Origin: Phenylobacterium sp. J426
GTDB lineage: Bacteria; Pseudomonadota; Alphaproteobacteria; Caulobacterales; Caulobacteraceae
NCBI RefSeq assembly: GCF_024699945.1
Contig: NZ_JAJOMY010000001.1
Coordinates: 1,984,001 to 2,048,000, forward strand
DNA length: 64,000 nucleotides
Reading direction: 5' to 3'
Shown here piece after piece: positions 27,325 to 37,899 of the stretch. A program made the position numbers and the translations under genes. The notes below the pieces were generated by a model. It had not been told where the DNA came from. It worked only from the letters and a program-made list of their open reading frames with translations, and made no database searches. How positions within the stretch are numbered: position 1 is the first letter of the stretch; each line of letters starts with the position of its first letter.

Positions 27325-28515
27325 ATGAGCGAGCTCGAGGAACGCCGGGCGCTTGTCGTCCTGCTGGGCGTCATCTTCCTGATGATCGCCGGCTTCGGCC
27401 TGGTCATCCCGCTGCTGCCCTTCTTCGCGCAGGCGTTCGACGCGCCGGCCTGGCAGGTGACGCTGCTGTTTTCGACGTTCTCGATTGGCCAGTTCCTGGG
27501 CGAGCCGTTCTGGGGCCGGCTGTCGGACCGCATCGGCCGCCGGCCCGTGCTGATCGTCACCATCGGCATGGTGGGCGTGAGCTATGCGGCCCTGGCGTTC
27601 GCCCCGAACATCGCCTGGGCCTTCGCCATCCGGTTCGCCAACGGCTTCTTCGCGGGCAACATCTCCACCCTGCAGGGCGCTCTGGCCGACATCACGCCGC
27701 CCGAGAAGCGTCCGCAGCGCATGGGGATCATGGGGGCGGCGTTCAGCGCGGGCTTCATGACCGGGCCCGCCATCGGCGGCCTCCTGGCCCAGCCGGGGCG
27801 CGGCGCCCTGGGCTTCCAGCTGCCGCTGCTCGTGGCGGCGGCCTTCGCCATGGCCTCGGCGGTGGCGGTCGTCCTCCTGGTGCGCGAGCGCCGGCCCGAC
27901 GCCGCCCCGCTGCCGAAGGGGCCGAAACCCGCCCGCGTGCGCGACGCCTTCGCCCACCCGATCATCAGCCGCGTGGTGATGATCAGCTTCATCGTCGTGG
28001 TGGGTTTCGCCGGCATCGAGGCGACCTACGGCCTGTGGACCGAGGCCCGCTTCGGCTGGGGTCCGCGCCAGATCGGCCTCGCCTTCATGGGCATCGGCCT
28101 GTTGGGCGCGGTCTGCCAGGGCTGGCTCTCAGGCCGGCTGGCGCGCCGCTACGGCGAAGCCGCGACTCTGACGGCCGGCCTGGTGCTGATGGGGCTGGGT
28201 CTCATGGTCCAGGGCCTGTCGCCGACCTGGATCGTCGCGATGGTCGGCTTCGCGCTGGTGTGCGTCGGCCAGTCGATCTGCTTCCCGAACGTCTCGGCGC
28301 TGATCTCCCAGGCGGCGCCGGCGCATCGCCAGGGCGAGATGCTGGGCCTGAACATGAGCGGCATGGCGCTGGCGCGCATCGGCGGCCCGGTGCTGGCCGG
28401 GCAATTGTTCTCCCGGGTGGCGCCCGGCTCGGTGTTCGGCTTCTCGGCGCTGCTGATCCTGCCCGCCCTGTGGTTCGCCCTGCAGGTGCGGGCCAGGACC
28501 AGCCGCCCGGCCTGA
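27325..28515 (+). CDS. MFS drug-efflux type transporter
   Basis: 396 residues, 12 membrane segments. GVIFLMIAGFGLVIPLLPFF at helix 1, GEPFWGRLSDRIGRRPVLI as motif A after helix 2, and GIMGAAFSAGFMTGPAIGGL as the motif C of DHA12 antiporters in helix 5. These point to a proton-driven exporter of the TetA/multidrug type; the substrate is unknown. It follows the B3 lactamase on the same strand after 163 bases, so the two form an antibiotic-defence-like pair, which is an inference from context only. Confidence 0.85.
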   Translation: MSELEERRALVVLLGVIFLMIAGFGLVIPLLPFFAQAFDAPAWQVTLLFSTFSIGQFLGEPFWGRLSDRIGRRPVLIVTIGMVGVSYAALAFAPNIAWAFAIRFANGFFAGNISTLQGALADITPPEKRPQRMGIMGAAFSAGFMTGPAIGGLLAQPGRGALGFQLPLLVAAAFAMASAVAVVLLVRERRPDAAPLPKGPKPARVRDAFAHPIISRVVMISFIVVVGFAGIEATYGLWTEARFGWGPRQIGLAFMGIGLLGAVCQGWLSGRLARRYGEAATLTAGLVLMGLGLMVQGLSPTWIVAMVGFALVCVGQSICFPNVSALISQAAPAHRQGEMLGLNMSGMALARIGGPVLAGQLFSRVAPGSVFGFSALLILPALWFALQVRARTSRPA

Positions 28516-28517
28516 GG

Positions 28518-28730
28518 CTAGGCCCGGATGTCCAGCACGGCGCCGCGGCTGGCCCCCTGGCCGCTGCCCTTGCCGGAGGGATCGCCCGTGGTCGACGAGC
28601 CTGACTCGGCCTCGGCGACCTTGTCGCGCTGGCGCTCGGCGCCCTGATCGGTCCGGTCGGTGCGTTGCGGCGCGACGGCCTGGGGATTGTAGCCGGGCGT
28701 GAAGGGCGCCGCGGGAGAGGTGCTCGACAT
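28518..28730 (-). CDS. small disordered hypothetical protein
   Basis: 70 residues from ATG 28730: MSSTSPAAPFTPGYNPQ, RTDRTDQGAERQRDKVAE and GKGSGQGASRGAVLDIRA. No hydrophobic segment and mostly polar, so likely unstructured. No family is recognised. It converges on the MFS gene and is divergent from rpmI. Confidence 0.5.
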   Translation of the reverse strand: MSSTSPAAPFTPGYNPQAVAPQRTDRTDQGAERQRDKVAEAESGSSTTGDPSGKGSGQGASRGAVLDIRA

Positions 28731-28970
28731 TGCCTAGTCTCCGTCGCCGCGCGTGCCGCGGCCGGGGACACCCTGGTTAGGTCATCGCGGGTAACCGCTC
28801 TTTAAGAGTTGCGGTAAAAGGCGCGGAAAGCATGCCGGGCGGCGGGCCCGCCTTGCGCTTTGCGCCTCTTTCCGCTACTAGCCCGCCCCTTCGGAACCGC
28901 CTGGCCCCAAGGCATGCCATGGCGGTTCATCAACACGACCAGAGGACGGGGCGTCCGCGCTCCGAGTGAA

Positions 28971-29171
28971 ATGCCGAAACTGAAGACGAAGTCGGGCGTG
29001 AAAAAACGCTTCAAGATGACGGCGACCGGCAAGCTGAAGGCCGGCGTGGCCGGCAAGCGCCACCGCCTCATCAGCCACAACGGCAAGTACATCCGTCAGA
29101 ACCGCGGGACGAAGGTCATGTCCGAACAGGACACCAAGATCATCAAGTCCTGGCTTCCCTACGGCCTGTAA
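28971..29171 (+). CDS. rpmI: 50S ribosomal protein L35
   Basis: 66 residues, the full family length: [36 protein letters not shown] and the [10 protein letters not shown] end. L35 is a small basic protein of the large subunit. It is followed after 13 bases by rplT. The 240-base upstream region carries an ACCGC...GCGGT dyad around 28794-28812 but no recognised ribosomal autoregulatory structure. Confidence 0.98.
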   Translation: MPKLKTKSGVKKRFKMTATGKLKAGVAGKRHRLISHNGKYIRQNRGTKVMSEQDTKIIKSWLPYGL

Positions 29172-29184
29172 GGAGAACTGACAG

Positions 29185-29541
29185 ATGGCTCGCGTCAAAC
29201 GGGGCGTCACCGCCCACGCCAAGCACAAGAAGGTTCTCGAGCAAGCCAAGGGCTTCTACGGGCGCCGCAAGAACACCATCCGCGCCGCCAAGGCGGCCGT
29301 GGACAAGGCCGGCCAGTACGCCTACCGCGACCGCAAGGTCCGGAAGCGCAACTTCCGCTCGCTGTGGATCCAACGGATCAACGCGGCGGCGCGTCTGGAA
29401 GGCTTCACCTACTCGCAGTTTATCTTCGGCCTGAACAAGGCCGGGATCGAGATGGACCGCAAGGTTCTCGCCGACGTCGCGGGTAACGATCCGACCGGGT
29501 TCAAGGCCATCGCCGACAAGGTTCGCGCCGCGCTGGCTTAA
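29185..29541 (+). CDS. rplT: 50S ribosomal protein L20
   Basis: 118 residues. [59 protein letters not shown] and [20 protein letters not shown] are textbook L20. It binds 23S rRNA early in large-subunit assembly and in some bacteria represses its own operon. AAGGAGA precedes the ATG. A strong terminator follows at 29579. Confidence 0.98.
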   Translation: MARVKRGVTAHAKHKKVLEQAKGFYGRRKNTIRAAKAAVDKAGQYAYRDRKVRKRNFRSLWIQRINAAARLEGFTYSQFIFGLNKAGIEMDRKVLADVAGNDPTGFKAIADKVRAALA

Positions 29542-29578
29542 GCCCTTGGGGATCCTTGCGATCCTTGAAGCTTCGAAG

Positions 29579-29610
29579 AGCCCTCCGGCCGAACCGCCGG
29601 AGGGCTTTTT
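29579..29610 (+). terminator. rho-independent terminator after rplT
   Basis: Eleven-base-pair stem AGCCCTCCGGC / GCCGGAGGGCT with a short loop, directly followed by a T run at 29606-29610. It closes the rpmI-rplT transcript before pheS. Confidence 0.9.
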
Positions 29611-29655
29611 GCTGCCTTCCGCTCCAGACAAACCTCCTCTAGAGCAACCGCCGTC

Positions 29656-30765
29656 ATGACAGACCTTACCGAACTGCAGGCCGCCCTTCTGGGACGGATC
29701 GAGGCCGCGCAGGACATCGCCGCCCTGGAAGCCGTCCGCGTCGAGGCGCTGGGCAAATCCGGCTCGATCTCCGAGATGCTGAAGGGCCTGGGCAAGATGA
29801 GCCCGGACGAGCGGCGCGAGCAGGGCCCCAAGATCAACGGCCTGCGCGACGCGGTCGCCACCGCCATCGCCGAGAAGAAGGCCGCCCTGGAGACCGCCGA
29901 GCTCGACCGCAAGCTGGCGGCCGAGCGAGTGGACCTGTCGCTGCCGCCTGCGCCCGAGCGCCGCGGCCGCGTGCATCCGACGATGCAGGTGCTGGACGAG
30001 ATGATCGCCGTCTTCGCCGACATGGGCTTCGGCTTGGCGGAAGGCCCCGACATCGAGGACGACTTCCACAATTTCACGGCGCTGAACTTCCCGCCCAAGC
30101 ATCCCGCGCGGGAGATGCACGACACGTTCTGGCTTCCCGAGAACGAGGCCGGCGAGCGCAAGCTGCTGCGCACCCATACGAGCCCCGTGCAGGTGCGAAC
30201 CATGCGGACCTCGAACGAGAAGCTGCCCGCCTGGATCGCCAACGGCCAGGCGCCGCCGATCCGCGTGATCGTGCCGGGCCGCGTCTATCGCTCGGACAGC
30301 GACGCCACCCACACGCCGATGTTCCACCAGCTGGAAGGGCTGGTGATCGACCGCGACATCCACATGGGTCACCTGAAGTGGACCCTGGAGACCTTCACGC
30401 GCCGCTTCTTCGAGGCCGATGGCGTCGTGACCCGCTTCCGTCCCCACCACTTCCCGTTCACCGAGCCGTCCTGCGAGATGGACGTGCAATGCGACCGCTC
30501 GGGCGGGTCGGTGAAGATCGGCCAGGGCGCCGACTGGCTCGAGATCCTCGGCGGCGGGATGGTGCATCCCAACGTGCTGCGCAACTGCGGGCTCGACCCT
30601 GACGAATGGCAGGGCTTCGCCTTCGGCCTCGGCGTCGATCGCCTGGGGATGCTGAAGTACGGCATGCCCGACCTGCGCGACATGTTCGCGGGCGACGTGC
30701 GCTGGCTGGAGCACTACGGCTTCTCGGCCTTCCAGGCGCCCAATTCGTCGACCGGCCTGAGCTAG
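29656..30765 (+). CDS. pheS: phenylalanine--tRNA ligase alpha subunit
   Basis: 369 residues. The N-terminal coiled coil spans about 1-90; the class II catalytic domain has [29 protein letters not shown], the motif 2 region [46 protein letters not shown] and motif 3 in [16 protein letters not shown]. Charges tRNA-Phe as an alpha2beta2 enzyme with PheT, whose gene follows after 12 bases. The terminator behind rplT suggests pheST has its own promoter. Confidence 0.98.
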   Translation: MTDLTELQAALLGRIEAAQDIAALEAVRVEALGKSGSISEMLKGLGKMSPDERREQGPKINGLRDAVATAIAEKKAALETAELDRKLAAERVDLSLPPAPERRGRVHPTMQVLDEMIAVFADMGFGLAEGPDIEDDFHNFTALNFPPKHPAREMHDTFWLPENEAGERKLLRTHTSPVQVRTMRTSNEKLPAWIANGQAPPIRVIVPGRVYRSDSDATHTPMFHQLEGLVIDRDIHMGHLKWTLETFTRRFFEADGVVTRFRPHHFPFTEPSCEMDVQCDRSGGSVKIGQGADWLEILGGGMVHPNVLRNCGLDPDEWQGFAFGLGVDRLGMLKYGMPDLRDMFAGDVRWLEHYGFSAFQAPNSSTGLS

Positions 30766-30777
30766 GAGAGGAAGCGT

Positions 30778-33204
30778 ATGAAGTTCACCCTTTCCTGGCT
30801 GAAGGAGCACCTCGACACGACCGCGACGGTCGACGAGGTCGTCGAGGCCATGACCATGGCCGGCCTGGAAGTGGAGTCCGTCGAGGACCCTGCCGCCAAG
30901 CTCGCCAAGTTCACGGTCGCCAAGATCGTCGAGGCCGTGCAGCACCCGAACGCCGACAAGCTCAGGGTCTGCCAGGTCGACACGAAGGATGGCCGCCTCG
31001 AAATCGTCTGCGGCGCGCCGAACGCGCGGCCCGGCCTGACCACCATCTACGCGCCGATCGGCGCGTATGTGCCCGGCAGCGGCATCACGCTGGAGCCGCG
31101 GCCCGTGCGGGGCGTGGTCTCCAACGGCATGCTGTGCTCGGCCAAGGAGCTGGAGGTGGCCGAGGAGTCCGACGGCATCGTCGAGCTGCCCGACAGCCTG
31201 CCGGTGGGCGCGAGCGCCGCCGACGCGTTCGGCCTGGAAGCGGTCATCGACTTCGAGGTGACGCCCAACCGCCCCGACTGGCTGGGCGTGCGTGGCATCG
31301 CCCGCGACCTGGCCGCCGCCGGCCTCGGCAGGCTGACGCCTGAGACCCCAGCACAGGTGAGGGGCGGCTTCCCCTGTCCGGTCGAGATCCGCGTCGACGG
31401 CGACGCCTGCCCGGTGTTCGCCGGCCGGGTGATCCGCGGCGTGAAGAACGGCCCGTCGCCGGCCTGGCTGCAGCAGCGGCTGACCAGCATCGGCCTGCGC
31501 CCGATCAACACCCTGGTCGATATCACCAACTACATCACCTACGACCGCGCCCGGCCGCTGCACGTCTATGACCGCCGGCTGATGGTCGGCGACGTCATCG
31601 AGGCCCGCCTGGGCAAGGGGCCGGCCGAGCCCTCGGGCGAGGACCATCCGACGCCGCACGCCCACAAGGACGAGCAGCTGATCGCGCTGGACGGCAAGAC
31701 CTACGACCTGACCCCCGAGATGAGCGTCATCGCCGACGCCGACGGCCAGCGCCCGGTCGGCCTGGGTGGCGTCATGGGCGGCGAATCCACCGGCTGTTCG
31801 GACGAGACGGTCGACGTGTTCCTGGAGTGCGCGTGGTTCGATCCGATCCGCACGGCGCAGACCGGCCGCGACACCGGCATCAACTCCGACGCCCAGTACC
31901 GTTTCGCCCGCACCGTCGACCCGCAGTCGGTCGTGCCCGGCATCGAGCTGGCGACGGCGATGATCCTGGAGCTGTGCGGCGGCGAGGCCTCCGAGCTGGT
32001 GGTGGCCGGCCAGGCGCCGGCCCCGCCGGCGGCGTTCGCCTTCGACCGGTCGTACGTGAAGAAGCTGGCCGGCCTCGACCTGCCGGCCGCCGAGATCGAC
32101 CGCATCCTCACCGACCTCGGCTTCGAGGTGTCGGGCGACCAGGTCACGCCGCCCAGCTGGCGCCGCGACGTGGAGGGCAAGGCGGACCTCGTGGAAGAGG
32201 TCGCCCGCATCGCCGGCTATGACAAGCTGCCGGCCGAGCCGCTGCCCGAGGTCCCGCCGCAGGCCGGCGGGGTGCTGACGCTCCGCCAGCGCCGCATGCG
32301 CGACGCCCGTCGCACGCTCGCCGCCCGCGGCTATGCCGAGGCGATCACCTGGAGCTTCCTGCGCCGCGCCTGGGCCGAGCTGTTCGGCGGCGGACAGCCC
32401 GAGCTGGTGCTGGCCAATCCGATTGCGTCCGACCTCGACTGCATGCGCCCCTCGGCCCTGCCGAACCTGATCGAGGCCGCCGCCCGCAACGCCCGCCGGG
32501 GCTTCCCGGACGCGGCGCTGTTCGAGATCGGCCCGAACTTCCGGGGCGACGCCCCTGGCGACCAGTGGAGCGCCATCACCGCGCTCGTGGCGCCGCACGC
32601 GCCGAGGTCTTGGGCCAAGGGCGCGGCCGACCCGCTGTTCGCTCTCAAGGCCGACCTTCTGGCCGTGCTGGACGAGGTGGGCGCCCCCGCGCTGCAGGTC
32701 GTGCAGGGCCAGAACGCGCCCTGGTGGCACCCTGGTCGCTCGGCCCGGCTGCAGCTCGGTCCCAAGGTGGTGATCGCCGAGTTCGGCGAACTGCACCCCC
32801 AGGTGCTGAAGGCCATCGACGCCGATGGCCCCATGCTGGCCTTCGAGGTGAACCTCGACGCCGTTCCCGAGCCCAAGAAGAAGGGCGGCGTGAAGACCAA
32901 GGCGGCGCTGGAGCTCTCGCCCCTGATGCCGCTGAAGCGCGACTTCGCCTTCGTGGTCGATGCGGCCACGCCGGCCGGCGAGCTGGTGCGGCCCATCGCG
33001 GGCGCCGACAAGCAGCTGATCGCCGACGTGCGGGTCTTCGACGTCTACCAGGGTCCCGGCGTGCCGGAAGGCCAGAAGTCGGTCGCCATCGAGGTGGTCG
33101 TCCAGCCGCGCGAGAAGACTCTTACCGACGCCGAGATCGAGGCGCTGTCGGCCAAGGTCGTGGCAGCGGCCGAGAAGGCGACCGGCGCGAAGCTGCGCAG
33201 CTAA
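30778..33204 (+). CDS. pheT: phenylalanine--tRNA ligase beta subunit
   Basis: 808 residues, full length. [20 protein letters not shown] opens; a tRNA-binding OB domain with [17 protein letters not shown] (about 46-150), the B3/B4 editing domain with [19 protein letters not shown] [16 protein letters not shown] and [21 protein letters not shown]5 with [14 protein letters not shown] [20 protein letters not shown], the catalytic-like core, and a C-terminal FDX-ACB domain ([12 protein letters not shown] to [12 protein letters not shown]). It edits mischarged Tyr and anchors the tRNA. GAGAGG precedes the ATG. Confidence 0.97.
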   Translation: MKFTLSWLKEHLDTTATVDEVVEAMTMAGLEVESVEDPAAKLAKFTVAKIVEAVQHPNADKLRVCQVDTKDGRLEIVCGAPNARPGLTTIYAPIGAYVPGSGITLEPRPVRGVVSNGMLCSAKELEVAEESDGIVELPDSLPVGASAADAFGLEAVIDFEVTPNRPDWLGVRGIARDLAAAGLGRLTPETPAQVRGGFPCPVEIRVDGDACPVFAGRVIRGVKNGPSPAWLQQRLTSIGLRPINTLVDITNYITYDRARPLHVYDRRLMVGDVIEARLGKGPAEPSGEDHPTPHAHKDEQLIALDGKTYDLTPEMSVIADADGQRPVGLGGVMGGESTGCSDETVDVFLECAWFDPIRTAQTGRDTGINSDAQYRFARTVDPQSVVPGIELATAMILELCGGEASELVVAGQAPAPPAAFAFDRSYVKKLAGLDLPAAEIDRILTDLGFEVSGDQVTPPSWRRDVEGKADLVEEVARIAGYDKLPAEPLPEVPPQAGGVLTLRQRRMRDARRTLAARGYAEAITWSFLRRAWAELFGGGQPELVLANPIASDLDCMRPSALPNLIEAAARNARRGFPDAALFEIGPNFRGDAPGDQWSAITALVAPHAPRSWAKGAADPLFALKADLLAVLDEVGAPALQVVQGQNAPWWHPGRSARLQLGPKVVIAEFGELHPQVLKAIDADGPMLAFEVNLDAVPEPKKKGGVKTKAALELSPLMPLKRDFAFVVDAATPAGELVRPIAGADKQLIADVRVFDVYQGPGVPEGQKSVAIEVVVQPREKTLTDAEIEALSAKVVAAAEKATGAKLRS

Positions 33205-33690
33205 GGCAGGGCCCGGCCGCCTGCGCAGGGCCCCGAAAGCGCGTGGAGACGCCCGAGACGCGGGCCCTCGCGGCGCGGCTTGCTGGCTGGGAGGTCGGAA
33301 ACGTCTCCGCGCGTCCGCGGTCTTTCCGTGCAGCGTCGTGAGGGCTACCGGAACGACACCTCGCTCCGCCCGAAGAGCTCCAAGTTCTTATGTTGTCCTC
33401 GACCGTCGCAGGGCTGCGTGGCGAACGCTGAATTTCAGGATCCGTGAGCAGGATGCGCGAACCGGCGACTTCGCGAAGATCTCTGGATGATCTCCGGCGC
33501 CCCGAGATCGATGTGACAGCGGCCGTCGCGGTTTCGGGCCGCGGCGCAAGTCTGGCGAACGTTCTGCAAAGCCGCAGAGCGGGTCTGCAGCTCGCCCGGA
33601 TTGTGCCGCTTCCCGAGCCTCTTTAAACGCCGCCGCTCCGCGAACGGTGGTCGATGTTGGCCCCCGCGGCAAGCAGGTGGGAAGCCGTCG
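33205..33690. other. 486-base gap with no gene seen
   Basis: Between pheT and the cytochrome c gene no frame has both a credible start and family-like sequence. It holds several G/C inverted repeats, for example GGAGACG near 33244 against CGTCTCC near 33302, and an ACTTCGCGAAG-type dyad near 33470. It probably contains the pheT terminator and the promoter of the cytochrome gene; an unrecognised small RNA is possible but not supported. Confidence 0.5.
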
Positions 33691-34554
33691 ATGATGCGTG
33701 TTTTGAAGGTTGCCGGCTATGCCTTGGCCGGCGTGGCGGTGCTTGTGCTGTTCGCGGCAGCGGGCGCCTTCGCGGCGTCCGAGGCCATGATCCGTTGGCC
33801 GGTCACCGGCGCGGACAAGACCGTCCGGCTGGTCTCGGCGAAGGCGGGTTCGGCCGAGCGCGGGGCGCGGCTCGCCCGGCTGAACGGCTGCCACGACTGC
33901 CACGGCGATAGGCTCGAGGGCCGGCTGTTCCACGACGAGATGCCGGTCTTGCGCGCCTGGGGGCCGAACCTGACTCGCGTCGCTGCGCGCGACAGTGACG
34001 CCGAACTCGACGCCGCGATCCGTCGCGGCGTCGGCGGCGACGGCCGCCGGCTCTGGGTCATGCCGTCGAACGCCTTCGCCCAGTTGAACGACCAGGAGAC
34101 CGCGGACCTGATCGCCTACATCCGCAGCTTCCCGGTGACCGGCGAGGATCAGCCGCACCTTCAGGTCGGGCATCTGGGCCGCCTCGGCGTCCTGCTCGGG
34201 AAGTTCAGCTCAGAGCCCGCCATGCTCAAGGCCGGTCCGCCCATCCTTGCGGACTACGGACCGCAGCATGCGCAAGGCCGTGACGTCGCGCGCCTCTGCG
34301 TCGAATGCCATGGGCCGGACCTGAAGGGGATGCCGCTACTGAAGTCGCCCGACCTGACCATGGCGGCGTCCTACGAGGCGGCGGATTTCCAGCGGCTGCT
34401 GCACGACGGCGTCGCGGCCGGCGACCGCAAGCTGGAGGGCCTGATGGGGAGCATCGCGCGCACGCGGTTCAGCGTCCTCACCGACGCGGAGATCGCCGCC
34501 CTGTATGGGTACCTGAAGGCCCGCGCCGAGCGGGAGATCGCCGCCGCGCAGTAG
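33691..34554 (+). CDS. membrane-anchored diheme cytochrome c
   Basis: 287 residues. One N-terminal hydrophobic helix (VAGYALAGVAVLVLFAAAGA) exports or anchors it. Two heme c sites are visible, LNGCHDCHG near residue 70 and RLCVECHGPDL near residue 200, each followed at distance by a Met-containing ligand region (WVMPSNAFAQLNDQETADLI and MGSIARTRFSVLTDAEIAAL). Two cytochrome c domains of this type serve electron transfer to dehydrogenases or oxidases. No partner enzyme is adjacent, so its redox partner is unknown. Confidence 0.85.
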   Translation: MMRVLKVAGYALAGVAVLVLFAAAGAFAASEAMIRWPVTGADKTVRLVSAKAGSAERGARLARLNGCHDCHGDRLEGRLFHDEMPVLRAWGPNLTRVAARDSDAELDAAIRRGVGGDGRRLWVMPSNAFAQLNDQETADLIAYIRSFPVTGEDQPHLQVGHLGRLGVLLGKFSSEPAMLKAGPPILADYGPQHAQGRDVARLCVECHGPDLKGMPLLKSPDLTMAASYEAADFQRLLHDGVAAGDRKLEGLMGSIARTRFSVLTDAEIAALYGYLKARAEREIAAAQ

Positions 34555-34703
34555 TGGCTCGCGGGTTTGTGTCCCGGATTTCCGCCCTGGAACGCGTTTC
34601 GGATTTTCGTCCCGGCAACCCTACCCAGTCGTTACGGCTTGTGTCACTGTTGTCACAACCGCGGCCTCGAGCTGCGGACGAGAGCTAAGACTTGGGAGGA
34701 TAT

Positions 34704-34865
34704 ATGCGGCGCGACCTCGCCCATTGGGGTGCGGCGCGGCAGGCGTGGCGCCCCGCCACCTCGATCGCCTGCCTCGCCTTCGTAGCCATGCTTGCCATCG
34801 CGTTCTGGGCCGGCGTCGTCTGGATCGCCCAGGCGTTCATGGCGCTGGGCGGCCTGGGATTCTGA
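34704..34865 (+). CDS. small single-helix membrane protein
   Basis: 53 residues from ATG behind [25 protein letters not shown] leads into one long hydrophobic segment ([18 protein letters not shown] and on to [13 protein letters not shown]). No family recognised. It lies 150 bases behind the diheme cytochrome c on the same strand and could be a small partner subunit, which is speculation. It converges on ugd. Confidence 0.55.
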   Translation: MRRDLAHWGAARQAWRPATSIACLAFVAMLAIAFWAGVVWIAQAFMALGGLGF

Positions 34866-34889
34866 GCCGCCCGACCCGCTGAACGGCCC

Positions 34890-36195
34890 TCAGGGCCGCC
34901 CGACGCTGGCGTATTCGAACCCGCGCGCCTTCATGTCGTCGGGCTTGTAGATGTTGCGCAGGTCGATCAGCACCGGCTTGCGCATGAGCAGCTTGATCCG
35001 GTCCAGGTCGAGCGCTCGGAATTGATCCCATTCGGTGACGATGACCAGAGCGTCCGCGCCCTCGGCCACGGCGTAGGGGTCCTCCCGGAAGTCCACCCCC
35101 GACAGCAGATGCTTCGCCTCCTCGACGCCTTCCGGGTCGAAAGCCTGAACGTTGGCGCCCTTGTCCTGCAGGGCCGGAATGATCGCGAGCGACGGCGCAT
35201 CGCGCATGTCGTCGGTGTTCGGCTTGAAGGTCAGGCCCAGCACGCCGACCGTCTTGCCCTTCAACTCGCCGTCCAGCGCCTTCACCACCTTCCGCGCCAT
35301 GGCCCGCTTGCGCTCGTCGTTGACCTTGACGGTGGTCTCGATGAGCTCGACCGGCGCGCCGTAGTCCCGCGCCGTCCGCACTAGGGCCAGCGTATCCTTC
35401 GGGAAGCACGAGCCGCCGTAGCCGGGCCCCGCGTGCAGGAACTTGCCGCCGATGCGGCCGTCCAGGCCGATGCCCTTCGCCACCTGCTGCACGTCGGCGC
35501 CGACCGCCTCGCAGAGGTCGGCCATCTCGTTGATGAAGGTGATCTTCATCGCCAGGAAGGCATTGGCCGCGTACTTGATCAGCTCGCTGGTCCGCCGGCC
35601 GGTGAAGACGATCGGGGTCTCGTTCAGATAGAGCGGCCGGTAGAGCTCGCGCATGACTTCGCGGGCCCGCTCGTCGTCGGTGCCCACCACCACGCGGTCT
35701 GGGCGCTTGAAGTCTTCGATCGCCGCGCCCTCGCGCAGGAACTCGGGGTTCGACACCACCGCCACGTCGGCGTCGGGCCGCACCCGCTTGAAGATCGCCT
35801 CGATCTCGTCGCCGGTCCCCACCGGCACGGTCGACTTGGTGACCACGACGGTGAAGCCGTCCACCAGACCCGCCACTTCCTCGGCCGCGGCATAGACGTA
35901 GGAGAGGTCGGCGTGGCCGTCCCCCCCGCCGCGAGGGAGTGCCCACCGCGATGAACACCGCGTCGGCCTCTCGGACCGCCGCCTTGGCCTCGGTGGAGAA
36001 GAACAGCCGGCCGGCCTTCACGTTCTGGGCCACCAGCACGTCCAGGCCGGGCTCGTAGATCGGGATGCCGCCCGCCTCCAGACGCTCGATCTTGCCCGCG
36101 TCCTTGTCGATGCAGGTGACGGTGTGGCCGAAGTCGGCGAAGCACGCGCCGCTCACCAGGCCCACATAGCCCGTCCCGATCATCGCAACCTTCAT
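34890..36195 (-). CDS. ugd: UDP-glucose 6-dehydrogenase (frameshifted)
   Basis: Oxidises UDP-glucose to UDP-glucuronate with two NAD. N-terminal [30 protein letters not shown] and [16 protein letters not shown] form the NAD domain; [17 protein letters not shown] carries the catalytic Cys; [20 protein letters not shown] and [13 protein letters not shown] close the UDP-binding domain. The frame slips in seven C at 35921-35927; six restore [20 protein letters not shown]. The repaired protein is 434 residues, the normal size. The slip is very probably a sequencing error. Works downstream of GalU; it is next to a phosphohexomutase that supplies glucose-1-phosphate or mannose-1-phosphate. Confidence 0.94.
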
Positions 36196-36274
36196 GTGGG
36201 TCCCCCGAAACTAACCCGTGCCGTTCAAAGACAATCGCCGCGGCGGATGCAGGAATCCTGCCGCGGCGATCGCG

Positions 36275-37777
36275 TCAGATTTCCTGGTTGTAGGCGCCCA
36301 CCTGTGACCGTTTCGCGAGGCGCGGCTTCACCTCCTCGCGGAACAGCCGGCGCATGTCGTCGTCGGACTGGGTGCTTTCGACCACCACTACGAGTTCCGG
36401 CTTGTTCGACGAGGCGCGGACCAGGACCCAGGAGCCGTCCTCGAGCGCGACGCGCACGCCGTTCACGGTGACCAGGTCGGTGATCTTGCGGCCCAGGATC
36501 GTGCCGCCGGCGTTGGCGAAGTCGGTGTATTCGCGCACCACGTCGTCGACGACGCCGTACTTCTCCTCGTCGGCGCAGTGCGGGCTCATGGTCAGCGAGG
36601 TATAGGCGACGGGCAGGGCCTTTTTCAGATCCGAGAGCTTCTTGCCCGGGTTGCGGTCCAGCATCGACAGGATGGCGGCCGCCGCGACCAGGCCGTCGTC
36701 GTAGCCGCGGCCGATCGGCGGGTTGAAGAAGAAGTGGCCGCTCTTCTCGAACCCGGCCAGCGCGCCCAGCTCGGCGGTCTTGCGCTTGATGTAGCTGTGG
36801 CCGGTCTTCCAGTAGACCGTCTTGGCGCCATTGGCCTTCAGCACCTCGTCGGTGGCGAACAGGCCGGTCGACTTCACGTCGACGATGAAGGTGGCGTCCT
36901 TGTGCAGGGCCGACAGGTCGCGCGCCAGCATCAGCCCGATCTTGTCGGCGAAGATCTCCTCGCCCTCGTCGTCCACAACGCCGCAGCGGTCCCCGTCGCC
37001 GTCGAAGCCCAGGGCCACGTCGGCGCCGTACTTGCGCACCGCGTCGGCCATCGCGTGCAGCATCACGCTGTCTTCCGGGTTCGGATTGTACTTCGGGAAG
37101 GTGAAGTCGAGATCGCAGTCCATCTCGATCACGGTCGCCACGCCCATCCGGCGCAGGGCCTCGGGCGCGAACGCCCCGGCCGTGCCGTTGCCGCAGGCGG
37201 CGATCACCTTGAGCGGCCGCGTCAGGTTGGCCCGGCTGGCCGCATCGGCGATGTAGCGCTCGGCCACGCCCGGCACGTGCTCCACCGAGCCGCCGGGGCG
37301 CTGGACCCATTCACCCTTCAGCACGATCTCCTTCAGCCGGCCCATCTCGTCGGGTCCGAAGGTCAGCGGCTTCTGGGCGCCCATCTTCACGCCGGTCCAG
37401 CCGTTCTCGTTGTGGCTGGCGGTGACCATGGCGACGCACGGCGCGTCCAGGTCGAACTGGGCGAAGTAGGCCATCGGCGAGACCGAGAGGCCGATGTCCA
37501 GCACCTCGCAGCCCGCGGCCACCAGGCCGATGGTCAGCGCCTGCTTGATCGACAGCGAATAGGCGCGGAAGTCGTGACCGACGACGATCCGCTTCTGGCC
37601 CAGCTCCTGGATATAGGTCCCGAGGCCCAGGCCCAGCGCCTGCACGCCCAGCAGATTGATCTCGGGGCCGAACAGCCAGCGCGCATCGTACTCCCGGAAG
37701 CCGGTGGCCTTCACCAGCGGCTGCATTTCGTAATCGAAGGTATTCGGGACGAGGTCGGCGCGAGGGGCAGGCAGCAT
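36275..37777 (-). CDS. phosphomannomutase/phosphoglucomutase
   Basis: 500 residues of the alpha-D-phosphohexomutase family. The phosphoserine loop is VAMVTASHNENGWTGVKMGA (near residue 122), the metal loop ALGFDGDGDRCGVVDDEG, the sugar-binding segment FEKSGHFFFNPP and the phosphate loop near VLVRASSNKPELVVV. TASHNxxxxNGxK and the GEKSGH-like loop fit the PMM/PGM class (AlgC-like) acting on mannose or glucose phosphates. ATG 37777 is chosen; a GTG two codons earlier is possible. Next to ugd and kdsD, so surface polysaccharide or lipopolysaccharide precursor supply is the likely role. Confidence 0.9.
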   Translation of the reverse strand: MLPAPRADLVPNTFDYEMQPLVKATGFREYDARWLFGPEINLLGVQALGLGLGTYIQELGQKRIVVGHDFRAYSLSIKQALTIGLVAAGCEVLDIGLSVSPMAYFAQFDLDAPCVAMVTASHNENGWTGVKMGAQKPLTFGPDEMGRLKEIVLKGEWVQRPGGSVEHVPGVAERYIADAASRANLTRPLKVIAACGNGTAGAFAPEALRRMGVATVIEMDCDLDFTFPKYNPNPEDSVMLHAMADAVRKYGADVALGFDGDGDRCGVVDDEGEEIFADKIGLMLARDLSALHKDATFIVDVKSTGLFATDEVLKANGAKTVYWKTGHSYIKRKTAELGALAGFEKSGHFFFNPPIGRGYDDGLVAAAAILSMLDRNPGKKLSDLKKALPVAYTSLTMSPHCADEEKYGVVDDVVREYTDFANAGGTILGRKITDLVTVNGVRVALEDGSWVLVRASSNKPELVVVVESTQSDDDMRRLFREEVKPRLAKRSQVGAYNQEI

Positions 37778-37899
37778 CGGCACTCCGGCGTTACGGGTCG
37801 CGGGTCTCTTTACTTGGCGGATCGATCCCCGGCCAGCCGAACGCATAAGGTCCAGCTTGGGTCCGCCATTCTCATTTGATCGGCGGTGGTCGCGACCGG

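Noticed and set aside
29143..32796. Very long open frame on the minus strand opposite rplT, pheS and pheT
   Set aside because: It is the antisense shadow of high-GC coding sequence; its translation is low-complexity (His, Gln, Ala, Arg rich) with no family motif, while the plus strand encodes full-length conserved proteins.
33388..34173. Minus-strand frame covering the gap before the cytochrome c gene
   Set aside because: It is antisense to the cytochrome for most of its length and shows no family motif in the gap portion.
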